Position numbers and translations under genes: made by a program. A DNA stretch of 12,840 nt from Oribacterium sp. UBA6992 (GTDB lineage: Bacteria; Bacillota; Clostridia; Lachnospirales; Lachnospiraceae): NCBI GenBank assembly GCA_002449915.1, contig DJXY01000133.1, positions 1-12,840 of the forward strand, written 5' to 3'. The notes beneath the pieces are model-generated. The model was not told the DNA's origin, did no database searches, and worked only from the letters and a program-made list of their open reading frames with translations. Every line of letters begins with the position of its first letter. Position 1 is the first letter of the stretch. Positions 6,302 through 12,840 of this stretch are shown one piece after another.

Positions 6302-6325
6302 ATGAATTGAGACAGGAGAGTATTT

Positions 6326-7378
6326 ATGGCAGCCTATTTTGCATCCCTTAATCCGGTAGCGCTTTGGAATGCTGCTCCCGGAGGTATCGCGCAGGGTCTG
6401 ATCTGGGGTATCATGGCACTTGGCGTTTACATGACATTCCGAATCCTTAATTTTGCGGATATGACCGTGGATGGTTCCTTTGCCCTTGGCGGAGCAATCG
6501 CCGTCATGCTGATGTTAAAAGGAGTTAACCCGGAGATTGTGCTGGTAGTATCATTTCTTGCAGGTCTTGGCGCCGGCTTTATCACCGGATTTTTACATAC
6601 CATGCTGGGGATCCCCGACATTCTTGCAGGAATCCTGACACAGATTTCTCTTTACTCGATTAATCTTAACATCATGGGTAAAGCGAATCAGGCGGTTCCC
6701 GTTGGTCAGGTGAGAGTATTCTTTACCTCCAATATCCGTTATCTCGGACAGACAATTGCCCTGACACTGGTGGTGGATGTCATCCTGATTGCGATTTTTT
6801 ACTGGTTCCTCGGCACTGAAAACGGCAGTGCGATCCGTGCGACCGGTATCAATGCGCATATGTCACGCGCCCAGGGCATTAATACGAACCGCATGAAGGT
6901 GGAAGCCCTCATGGTAGGAAATGCCCTTGTTTCTTTATCCGGAGGTATCCTTGCAGAATATCAGGGCTTTGCCGATGTCAAAATGGGACAAGGCTCCATC
7001 GTCATTGGTCTTGCTGCCGTCATCATCGGAGAGGTGCTTGCACAGCTTGTTGCAGGTAAAAGGCTTAACTTTATCCTGCGATTGAGTTTTACCGTGATTG
7101 GCGCCATCGTATATTACATGGTCTATGTTTTTGTCCTCTGGCTTAAGTTCCCGGCGGATGATATGAAGCTCCTGACTGCAATTGTGGTAGCGATTTTCCT
7201 GGCAGTTCCATATTTCCAGGAGCAGAAGACAAGCTCCTTCCATGGGCTGAAAAGAAGAAACGCAAAGCTCAGGGAAGCCATGCGCAAGGCAGCGGAGGGC
7301 GATGACGTGATTAATGATACAGCAGCTGAGGACGAGCGACAGGAGCAGACGACAGAAACCGGGAAGGAGGCAGATTGA
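6326..7378 (+). CDS. ABC importer permease, BPD_transp_2 (branched-chain/LivH-like) family
   Basis: Membrane subunit of the importer, 350 residues. About nine hydrophobic helices are visible, roughly at 20-40, 51-65, 70-90, 95-113, 141-161, 192-210, 224-243, 253-273 and 281-297. The pattern LNFADMTVDGSFALGGA (41-57) and the GQGSIVIGLAAVIIGE region (221-236) fit the BPD_transp_2 permeases that partner PF04392 binding proteins. The last 52 residues (299-350) are a highly charged cytoplasmic tail rich in Glu, Lys and Arg, longer than the transport core needs. AGGAGAG (6314-6320) is the ribosome site. Its stop TGA (7376-7378) overlaps the ATG of the ATPase gene by one base, so translation of the two is coupled. 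Confidence 0.93.
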   Translation: MAAYFASLNPVALWNAAPGGIAQGLIWGIMALGVYMTFRILNFADMTVDGSFALGGAIAVMLMLKGVNPEIVLVVSFLAGLGAGFITGFLHTMLGIPDILAGILTQISLYSINLNIMGKANQAVPVGQVRVFFTSNIRYLGQTIALTLVVDVILIAIFYWFLGTENGSAIRATGINAHMSRAQGINTNRMKVEALMVGNALVSLSGGILAEYQGFADVKMGQGSIVIGLAAVIIGEVLAQLVAGKRLNFILRLSFTVIGAIVYYMVYVFVLWLKFPADDMKLLTAIVVAIFLAVPYFQEQKTSSFHGLKRRNAKLREAMRKAAEGDDVINDTAAEDERQEQTTETGKEAD

Positions 7379-8175
7379 TGCTGGAGTTAAGACATATTTA
7401 CAAAACATTTAATCCCGGAACCATTAATGAAAAGAAAGCGCTGGTTGATGTCAATCTGACACTTGAAGACGGCGACTTCTGCACAGTGATCGGCGGTAAT
7501 GGCGCCGGTAAATCTACGATTATGAATGCCATTGCCGGAGTGTGGCCGCTGGACTCTGGTATGATTCTTGTAGACGGAGTAGACATTTCCGGACTCTCGG
7601 AATACCAGAGAGCTCCTTTTTTTGGACGCGTGTTCCAGGATCCGATGACTGGTACCGCTGCAGATATGCAGATTGATGAAAATATGGCTCTTGCAGCAAG
7701 GAGAGGTCAGAAACGAGGATTCCGCTGGGGCTGCACAGCCAGAGAGCGTCAGACTTATCGCGCAATGCTGTCGAGACTGGACCTTGGACTTGAGGACCGC
7801 CTGACTGCAAAGGTCGGACTGCTCTCCGGAGGTCAGCGACAGGCACTTACACTGATCATGGCAACCATGAAAAAGCCCAAGGTATTGCTGCTGGATGAGC
7901 ACACAGCGGCGCTGGATCCTAAGACTGCGTCCAAGGTATTGCAGGCGACCGACCAGATTGTAACAGAAAACAATCTGACGACTTTGATGGTAACCCACAA
8001 TATGAGGGATGCCATCGCTCATGGCAACCGGCTGATCATGCTGGACAGCGGACATATTATCTATGATGTAAGAGGTGAGGAAAAGAAAAAGCTAACCGTT
8101 GAGGATCTGCTTAAAAAGTTTGAGGAGGTGTCGGGAGGCGCCTTTGCCAATGACCGTATGATTCTCTCAAAATAA
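7378..8175 (+). CDS. ABC importer ATP-binding protein
   Basis: ATPase subunit of 265 residues that powers the importer from the cytoplasmic face. It has Walker A GGNGAGKS (39-46), a Q-loop Gln87 in VFQDP, the signature LSGGQ (149-153), Walker B VLLLDE with catalytic Glu174, and the switch His207 in VTHN. The ATG at 7378 is chosen because AAGGAGG (7364-7370) is seven bases upstream. An in-frame TTG at 7375 is only four bases from that site. The start overlaps the permease stop (TGATG). Sequence around the Walker B motif (LLLDEHTAALDP) is typical of the ATPases paired with PF04392/BPD_transp_2 systems. The operon ends at the terminator 60 bases downstream. Confidence 0.95.
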   Translation: MLELRHIYKTFNPGTINEKKALVDVNLTLEDGDFCTVIGGNGAGKSTIMNAIAGVWPLDSGMILVDGVDISGLSEYQRAPFFGRVFQDPMTGTAADMQIDENMALAARRGQKRGFRWGCTARERQTYRAMLSRLDLGLEDRLTAKVGLLSGGQRQALTLIMATMKKPKVLLLDEHTAALDPKTASKVLQATDQIVTENNLTTLMVTHNMRDAIAHGNRLIMLDSGHIIYDVRGEEKKKLTVEDLLKKFEEVSGGAFANDRMILSK

Positions 8176-8234
8176 TCAGAGGCAGGGAGCTGTCTGCCGG
8201 TTATGAACTGATTATATAAATCTGATTCTCAAGC

Positions 8235-8267
8235 AAAAGTCTGCCGATTCTGTCGGCGGACTTTTTT
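8235..8267 (+). terminator. Rho-independent terminator of the ABC importer operon
   Basis: AAGTCTGCCGA (8237-8247) pairs with TCGGCGGACTT (8253-8263) with one U-G pair and a 5-base loop, followed by six T residues (8262-8267). Confidence 0.92.
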
Positions 8268-8302
8268 CGGTCTGTAAATATATAAGAAATGTCAATTAAG
8301 GA

Positions 8303-8333
8303 TAACGAAACTCAGACTCGCTGAGATTCGTTA
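8303..8333. promoter_or_regulatory. Long inverted repeat upstream of the NlpC/P60 gene
   Basis: Arms at 8303-8315 and 8321-8333 (TAACGAAACTCAG and CTGAGATTCGTTA) are complementary at 12 of 13 positions around the 5-base loop ACTCG. No T run follows, and it ends about 21 bases before the -35 box of the next promoter. It may be a protein-binding site or part of a readthrough hairpin. Its role is unknown. Confidence 0.5.
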
Positions 8334-8353
8334 ACATACGCACACGAATAACA

Positions 8354-8383
8354 TTGTACTTCTTAGTGAAAAACTGCTATGAT
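8354..8383 (+). promoter_or_regulatory. Promoter of the NlpC/P60 gene
   Basis: TTGTAC (8354-8359), an 18-base spacer and TATGAT (8378-8383) preceded by TGC, which makes an extended -10 (TGCTATGAT). The start codon is 32 bases further on. The rest of the gap 8176-8415 holds the operon terminator and the inverted repeat; no gene is seen in it. Confidence 0.7.
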
Positions 8384-8415
8384 AGGGACCTATATAAATT
8401 ATATAAGGATGTCGT

Positions 8416-10074
8416 ATGAAAAAACCTAATATCAAAATAAAATTTGAGCCAGGCTCTGATCGGGACAGACTCCTCCTTAAAATTTCCAGTATAATTTTGA
8501 TTGTACTGGTGCTCCTTTTATGCGGAGTACTGATTGCACGTCGCACAGGCTCAACAAACGGAACGCAGAAGCGTTGGCAGGCTTCCACTATGAGTGAGCT
8601 TGCGTCTGCTTCATACCTCTCCGACGCAACAGAATCCGAGATCAGGAATTTAACCGATGCGCTTAAGGCGGAGACAGTAAAAAATACAATTTCAGAATAT
8701 CAGAATCTGGGAATTGTGCAATGCAGCTCTTACATCAATCTCCGTTCTGCACCGGACCAGAAGGATATTTCCAACATCAAAGGGATGCTGTCCAATCACG
8801 CGGCGGTTGACATTATAGAGGAGCACCCGGAGGGTGCGGATGGGTGGATGAAGATCCGTTCCGGCGGCATGGAGGGTTACATTTCGAGCAGCTTCGTCAT
8901 TACCGGAGAGGAAGCAAAGGAACTTGTGCCGGAGCTTATCGAGAGCAGGGCATGTATTGTTACCGATAAGCTGCGAATCCGTTCCACACCTGAAATCAGG
9001 GACGGAAATACCGTTGGTTCTGCCGCAAAGGGAGAGAAATATCAGGTCCTCCGCCGTATTGGCTCAGACTGGCTGGAAATTGTGCCGGATAACATCGATG
9101 GCGTAGATGTGGCTTACATGTCATCTAAGCCGGAGAATGTTTCCATGTCTTATGGGCTCGATGAAGCCCGAAGCCTTGATTTAAGGCAGAAGGTGCTCAA
9201 CATGTATGACCATCTGGGCGTTTCCAAGGCATCCGATTATGTAAATGTCCGTAAAACACCGGAGGAAGATGGCATCAACAACATCGTCGGGAAGCTTCCT
9301 GGATTTGCCGGTGCCAATATCCTCGGGGAAGAAAATGGCTGGTACAAGATTCAGTCCGGTAAGGTTACCGGATATGTTAGGGCTGATTTTATTGCGAGCG
9401 GAACAGAAGCGGAACAGCTTGCCGTGAACCACGCCCAGGTTATGGCAATTGTCAATACAGATGCTTTGAATGTGCGCTCTGAACCATCTACAGACTCGCA
9501 GGCATGGACGCAGATCACCAGGGATCAGCGTTACAGCGTGATCAATCAGCTGGATGGATGGGTGCAGCTGGATCTTGACAGCGGTGATGATGAAGACACA
9601 GAGCAGGGCTCTTATGTTTCAACCAGAGACAATAATGTATCTGTTACATACGCACTGCAGGAAGCGGTAGAGTATTATCCGGCCCTTGACGCAGCAAATA
9701 AAGCGGCAGCATTCCGCAGTCAGATTGTAAACTTTGCATGCCAGTATGTCGGCGGCAGATATGTCTGGGGTGGAAATTCGCTCACCAACGGTGTAGACTG
9801 CTCCGGATTTACACAGCAGGTACTGAAGCATTTCGGCATCTCTGTGCCAAGAGTTTCCAGAGATCAGGCAAGGACCGGTACGGCCGTCAGCAGTCAGAAC
9901 ATGAAGCCTGGTGATTTGATTTTTTATGCCAACCGTAGGGGCACCATTAATCACGTTGGTATGTATATTGGAAACGGGCAGGTGGTGAATGCTGCCTCCA
10001 GAAGGTCCGGAATCCGCATTTATCGCTGGAATTACCGGACGCCTGTCGCAATCCGCAATGTCATCGGAAGCTGA
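8416..10074 (+). CDS. Membrane-anchored cell-wall hydrolase: four SH3b domains plus NlpC/P60 peptidase
   Basis: Predicted peptidoglycan endopeptidase of 552 residues, acting outside the membrane on stem peptides. A short basic cytoplasmic start is followed by one hydrophobic helix (about 22-41) and RR, with no obvious signal-peptidase site, so it is likely a type II membrane protein. Four SH3b-like wall-binding domains lie at about 96-165, 178-245, 266-330 and 341-410, recognised by INLRSAPD, LRIRSTPE, VNVRKTPE and LNVRSEPS. The NlpC/P60 domain (about 433-550) has the catalytic Cys462 in VDCSGF and His513 in INHVGMYIG. The third polar residue is Asn525 (VVNAAS), where His is more common. AAGGA (8405-8409) is the ribosome site. 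It is a single-gene unit with its own promoter. Confidence 0.94.
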   Translation: MKKPNIKIKFEPGSDRDRLLLKISSIILIVLVLLLCGVLIARRTGSTNGTQKRWQASTMSELASASYLSDATESEIRNLTDALKAETVKNTISEYQNLGIVQCSSYINLRSAPDQKDISNIKGMLSNHAAVDIIEEHPEGADGWMKIRSGGMEGYISSSFVITGEEAKELVPELIESRACIVTDKLRIRSTPEIRDGNTVGSAAKGEKYQVLRRIGSDWLEIVPDNIDGVDVAYMSSKPENVSMSYGLDEARSLDLRQKVLNMYDHLGVSKASDYVNVRKTPEEDGINNIVGKLPGFAGANILGEENGWYKIQSGKVTGYVRADFIASGTEAEQLAVNHAQVMAIVNTDALNVRSEPSTDSQAWTQITRDQRYSVINQLDGWVQLDLDSGDDEDTEQGSYVSTRDNNVSVTYALQEAVEYYPALDAANKAAAFRSQIVNFACQYVGGRYVWGGNSLTNGVDCSGFTQQVLKHFGISVPRVSRDQARTGTAVSSQNMKPGDLIFYANRRGTINHVGMYIGNGQVVNAASRRSGIRIYRWNYRTPVAIRNVIGS

Positions 10075-10144
10075 GAATAAGAGATCCCCGGCAGTATCCA
10101 GCAGACAGTCTGATAAAAGTTTTGAAATGATTTGAAACTTCTCA

Positions 10145-10173
10145 TTGTATTCTATACAGGTATACGCTATGAT
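10145..10173 (+). promoter_or_regulatory. Promoter of the degV-like gene
   Basis: TTGTAT (10145-10150), a 17-base spacer and TATGAT (10168-10173), 47 bases before the start codon. The 10-base direct repeat TTTGAAACTT occurs on both sides, at 10131-10140 and 10183-10192. No strong terminator is seen after the preceding gene, so some readthrough is possible. Confidence 0.65.
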
Positions 10174-10220
10174 TAAATCGTTTTTGAAACTTTGAATCAC
10201 ATCTTATCAGGGGAATACAC

Positions 10221-11102
10221 ATGGCTAATTATGTAATCAGCTGCTGCTCAACGGTAGATATGCCGGAGAGCTGGGTAAGAGAACGTTCGGTATATCCCGC
10301 ATATTTCCATCTGTATGTGGGCGAAGATGAGTATCTGGATGATTTTTTCCAGTCAATTCGTCCTGACCAATTATATAAAAGGATGCTGGCGGGGGAGCCG
10401 ACCAGAACCTCTCAGGTTAATGTAGAGGAGTATGAGGAGCATTTCCGTAGATTTCTTAAGGATGGTAAGGACGTTTTGCATATCGCCCTTTCCAGTGGAA
10501 TATCAGGAACTGTCAATTCAGCCAGAATCGCCGCGGAGGATCTGAAGGAGGAATTTCCGGACCGTAAAATTTATATCGTAGATTCACTTTGCGCATCCTC
10601 CGGATATGGACTTCTGGTGGATAAGGCTGCCGACCTCCGGGATAGCAGTTCATCAATCGAGGAACTGCGGGACTGGCTGGAAGAACATAAGTCAGAGGTT
10701 CAGCACTGGTTTTTTACTTCGGATCTTACCTTTTTTATCCGTGGCGGCAGAGTATCAAAGACTGCCGGGTTTATAGGCTCAGTCTTAAATATCTGTCCAC
10801 TGCTGCATGTTGCTGCTGATGGCACACTGCAGCCGGTGGAAAAGGTCCGCACCAAAAGAAAGGTTATAGAAAAAACCGTAAGTAAAATGGCAGAGCTTGC
10901 CGTTCATGGAAGTGAATATGATGGGAAGTGCTTTATCAGTCATTCCAATTGTTTGGAGGATGCGGAAGCTATGCGAAGCCGGATTGAGGCTGTATTCCCG
11001 CACATGAAGGGTAAGGTGCAGATTTATCCGATCGGCTCAACCATCGGCTGCCATACCGGTCCCGGAACCGTGGCGCTCTTTTTCTGGGGACAGAAGCGAT
11101 AA
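10221..11102 (+). CDS. DegV-family (FakB-type) fatty-acid-binding protein
   Basis: Cytoplasmic protein of 293 residues that in characterised relatives (FakB) holds a fatty acid while FakA phosphorylates it, feeding exogenous fatty acids into phospholipid. DegV signatures are the N-terminal strand with CCSTVDMP (8-15, usually DSxxDLP; here the first Asp is Cys), TRTSQV (61-66), ALSSGISGT (89-97), IYIVDSL (117-123), the DLTFFIRGGRVSK segment (168-180) and GCHTGPGTVALFF (276-288), which includes the family's conserved His near the C-terminus. AGGGGA (10209-10214) provides the ribosome site. The partner kinase is not in the window, so binding is inferred from family. It is convergent with the downstream regulator. 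Confidence 0.93.
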   Translation: MANYVISCCSTVDMPESWVRERSVYPAYFHLYVGEDEYLDDFFQSIRPDQLYKRMLAGEPTRTSQVNVEEYEEHFRRFLKDGKDVLHIALSSGISGTVNSARIAAEDLKEEFPDRKIYIVDSLCASSGYGLLVDKAADLRDSSSSIEELRDWLEEHKSEVQHWFFTSDLTFFIRGGRVSKTAGFIGSVLNICPLLHVAADGTLQPVEKVRTKRKVIEKTVSKMAELAVHGSEYDGKCFISHSNCLEDAEAMRSRIEAVFPHMKGKVQIYPIGSTIGCHTGPGTVALFFWGQKR

Positions 11103-11195
11103 CAAATTCTTATATTCATTGTTGCATGGCATTGACTCATTGGATTTTCTATTAGTGTATAAGGATACATTGAGTATACATAATGAGCCTTTACT

Positions 11196-11244
11196 AAAAA
11201 AGAAGACGTTTCCCCGGTATATACCGGGAAACGTCTTCTTTTTT
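11196..11244. terminator. Bidirectional Rho-independent terminator between degV and the regulator gene
   Basis: The arms 11196-11220 and 11221-11244 are complementary over 24 pairs with one bulged C, starting with six A and ending with six T, so both strands carry a stem followed by a U run. The core is GAAGACGTTTCCC...GGGAAACGTCTTC with a TATA loop. It serves two convergent genes and is the strongest hairpin in the window. The 93 bases between the degV stop and this site show no gene. Confidence 0.97.
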
Positions 11245-11272
11245 GGCTTCTTTTGGTTCAAAAGGTAATTTA

Positions 11273-12592
11273 TCAGAGCAGGGCATTCCGGAATTCTTTG
11301 GAATTAAATTTATAATAATGTGTCGGTCGTCCAAGATGCGAGGCTTTTTTAGGAGTATCCTCTGCCTCGGTAAGATCCAGAATATGAAGCTCTGTCAGCT
11401 TCACCAAAATCCTGCTCGCGGAACGTGGTGTAATTCCAAGCAGAGTAGCAAGATTCATGGAACTTAAAATCTGACCCTCATCCTGCTCAAACATACTGAT
11501 CAGCTTCAGGATGTTTGTTTCATTGATGCCTTTGTCTCTTGCAAAGGCCAGTGCCTTTTCGTTAGAGTAGCTGTAGATCAGCTTGGTGTCAGCAGACAGA
11601 GGTCCTGTTACCGTGCCTTCCTCACCGACAAAAAATGCATCATTTCTGCCATAACGATTTGCCTCAAGCAGTGCGTGCTCTGAGAAATAGCGGCTTCTCT
11701 CCCGAGAGGATCCCAGTCCTGCACCTATGCGGAAGGGAAAGCCTATTTTTTTTCTAAGATCCAGTAAAATCGGCCGCAGTGATTCAGCTTCAAATGTCCC
11801 TGCATCCATCTGTGTATGCAGTTCAAATTGATTAAACCCCTGATTGATGGAAAAATGCAGGTGATTGGATTTGCGATAATCCGCAAGCATTTTATAAATG
11901 GTGGCTTCTCTGTATTCCTGCTCCTCCTGGTCAATGTCCTCACCAAAGGGTAAGCGGATCAGGATATTGAGCTCATCCTTCTGTTCAATGCTGTCAAGCT
12001 TCAGTTCATTGAGTGCTGATTTAATAGACTTGATGATCATCTCCCTGGAAGGCCAGACGGCTACATACGGGATATGCAGTTCGTCCAGACGTTTCAGATT
12101 ATTAATACTCCTTGAAAGGATAAGATCAATCTTGCCCTGGTCAAAAAGATCTTTGGCATAGCTTGTAATGTGCCGGTAGTCATAATGGGTGTCATTAAAA
12201 CAGTAGGGCATGTTCTCTGGCTTGATATACTGATCTATATCCATATAATGATTGGTAATCGTCAGGAAATCGCAGAATACCCGATTTAACGGGATATCCG
12301 GATGCTCAATTTTAAAATTCAGCAGGATGGAGAGTACATCGATGGTTTCATATGCAGTAAATGCACATGGAATCCGGTTGTCGGGAAACTTGTTTTTCAT
12401 GTAATGATATCCAAGCTCTCCGGAAAAGAATATGACATCACATTTTCCCCGACACTCATCATAAATACTGTCGATGTCAGACATCTTTTTATAGATGTAT
12501 GTATGGAACTGACATCCAAGGTCCATTTCACTAATGGCTTTATCAATGGGCTCCAGCCCATGGTCAGGGCTGACCACGGCAACACTGATCAT
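11273..12592 (-). CDS. Uncharacterised one-component regulator: PrpR_N-like, degenerate GGDEF-like and winged-helix regions
   Basis: Predicted cytoplasmic transcription regulator of 439 residues. Residues about 1-180 (MISVAVVSPDHG, then CDVIFFSGELGYHYMK, IPCAFTAYETIDVL, KIDLILSRS) have the alternating strand-helix pattern of a PrpR_N or periplasmic-binding-like sensor. Residues about 205-325 include FRIGAGLGSSRERSRYFSEHALLEANRYGRNDAFFV, which resembles the degenerate GGDEF-like region of CdaR-type regulators. Residues about 360-430 form a winged helix (NLATLLGITPRSASRILVKLTELHIL, wing near GRPTHYYKF). Domain names are by pattern and only moderately sure; the HTH is the firmest. The ATG at 12592 is chosen because GAGG lies seven bases upstream. 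A GTG 22 codons earlier has no ribosome site and would add a hydrophobic stretch. It is divergent from the gene at the window end, a likely target. Confidence 0.75.
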   Translation of the reverse strand: MISVAVVSPDHGLEPIDKAISEMDLGCQFHTYIYKKMSDIDSIYDECRGKCDVIFFSGELGYHYMKNKFPDNRIPCAFTAYETIDVLSILLNFKIEHPDIPLNRVFCDFLTITNHYMDIDQYIKPENMPYCFNDTHYDYRHITSYAKDLFDQGKIDLILSRSINNLKRLDELHIPYVAVWPSREMIIKSIKSALNELKLDSIEQKDELNILIRLPFGEDIDQEEQEYREATIYKMLADYRKSNHLHFSINQGFNQFELHTQMDAGTFEAESLRPILLDLRKKIGFPFRIGAGLGSSRERSRYFSEHALLEANRYGRNDAFFVGEEGTVTGPLSADTKLIYSYSNEKALAFARDKGINETNILKLISMFEQDEGQILSSMNLATLLGITPRSASRILVKLTELHILDLTEAEDTPKKASHLGRPTHYYKFNSKEFRNALL

Positions 12593-12688
12593 ATTACAGC
12601 CTCGCTTCCAGATTTTGTAAAAGACATAAACGACATAAACTATATTGAAGATTACCACTGCAATATGTAAAAGTCAATTGTTCCGGGG

Positions 12689-12704
12689 ATGTATAATTAG
12701 ACAT
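12689..12704. promoter_or_regulatory. Near-perfect 16-bp palindrome in the divergent intergenic region
   Basis: ATGTATAATTAGACAT has half-sites ATGTATAA and TTAGACAT that are complementary at 7 of 8 positions. It lies about 100 bases upstream of the regulator start and 90 bases upstream of the next gene, where an autoregulatory operator would be expected. A/T richness raises the chance of coincidence. Confidence 0.35.
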
Positions 12705-12731
12705 ACAGTTTAAGGCTGATACTATCGAGGG

Positions 12732-12761
12732 CTGTCATTTTGATAAAAAATCGTATATAAT
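12732..12761 (+). promoter_or_regulatory. Weak candidate promoter for the gene at the window end
   Basis: CTGTCA (12732-12737), an 18-base spacer and a perfect TATAAT (12756-12761), about 33 bases before the short ORF. The -35 box is poor, as is common for promoters that need an activator. Confidence 0.4.
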
Positions 12762-12793
12762 AAATTGGTTCATTAATTATTAGCGAGGATTTC

Positions 12794-12826
12794 ATGGGTA
12801 GACCAAAAGGAAGCAAAAACAAATGA
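12794..12826 (+). CDS. Ten-residue ORF MGRPKGSKNK with an AT-hook-like core
   Basis: ATG at 12794 runs ten codons to TGA (12824-12826) and encodes MGRPKGSKNK. The GRPKGSKNK string is an AT-hook-like DNA-binding core that is also a common N-terminus of longer bacterial proteins. AGCGAGGA (12782-12789) is a possible ribosome site four bases upstream. The stop overlaps a second start, ATG at 12823, in the pattern ATGA. It may be a leader peptide, a micro-protein, or the broken first segment of a longer gene. Translation is not proven. Confidence 0.45.
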   Translation: MGRPKGSKNK

Positions 12827-12840
12827 AAAAATACAGAAGG
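12823..12840 (+). CDS. Start of an unidentified gene cut by the window end
   Basis: ATG at 12823 opens a frame (MKKYRR) that remains open to the last base. AAGGAAG (12806-12812), inside the preceding short ORF, could be its ribosome site, and the ATGA overlap would couple the two. Only six codons are visible, so nothing can be said about function. Confidence 0.35.

Noticed and set aside
7375..7380. TTG at 7375 as the ATPase start
   Set aside because: Only four bases from the AAGGAGG site; the ATG at 7378 is better spaced and gives the usual MLELRHIYK beginning.
12593..12658. N-terminal extension of the regulator from GTG at 12658, giving a possible membrane helix
   Set aside because: No ribosome site before the GTG, while ATG at 12592 has GAGG seven bases upstream and starts at a typical beta strand (ISVAVVSP). 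The hydrophobic prefix is probably A/T-rich noise.

Overview
The window looks like ordinary chromosome of an anaerobic Firmicute, most likely a clostridial relative of Lachnospiraceae. The support is strong G-rich ribosome binding sites, sigma-A promoters with TATAAT/TATGAT boxes, Rho-independent terminators with T runs, a CIRCE-type heat-shock operator, a DegV protein, an Ala/Ser/Thr-rich lipoprotein, and coding DNA of intermediate GC with A/T-rich gaps. No phage, insertion sequence, CRISPR array, tRNA or rRNA was seen. The taxonomic call is inference from style and gene families, not from a marker gene.

Layout. Positions 1-701 hold the 3' two-thirds of asnA (ammonia-dependent asparagine synthetase), ending in a terminator. 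A convergent RNase H1 with a hybrid-binding N-domain lies at 813-1562 (minus). A divergent HAD phosphatase follows at 1687-2436. Next is a two-gene G3E GTPase (COG0523) operon at 2637-4880. Its first gene is a metallochaperone-like GTPase with a very large histidine-rich segment. Its second is a divergent GTPase that lacks the metal-binding CxCC motif and carries a C-terminal domain resembling the end of the DUF1980/TIGR03943 (YcgQ) family. The operon has a consensus-like promoter whose -10 box abuts a near-consensus CIRCE element, so HrcA control is predicted. It ends in a strong terminator.

Positions 5116-8175 encode a three-part ABC importer: lipoprotein, BPD_transp_2 permease and ATPase, of the PF04392 type linked to aromatic amino-acid uptake in related bacteria. 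A canonical promoter and a 12-bp perfect palindrome precede it. A terminator between the lipoprotein gene and the permease gene probably sets a high lipoprotein-to-permease ratio. A membrane-anchored cell-wall hydrolase (four SH3b domains plus NlpC/P60) occupies 8416-10074 and a DegV/FakB-type fatty-acid-binding protein occupies 10221-11102, each with its own promoter. A near-perfect bidirectional terminator separates degV from a convergent, poorly characterised one-component regulator (12592-11273, minus). Upstream of that regulator are a palindromic site and a 10-codon ORF, MGRPKGSKNK, that overlaps the start of a gene running off the window.

The most noteworthy unit is the GTPase pair: CIRCE control of a metal-handling G3E operon, together with a fusion of a degenerate G3E GTPase and a YcgQ-like domain, suggests a stress-linked metal allocation module. 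The CIRCE match and motif differences are visible in the sequence. The function is inference.
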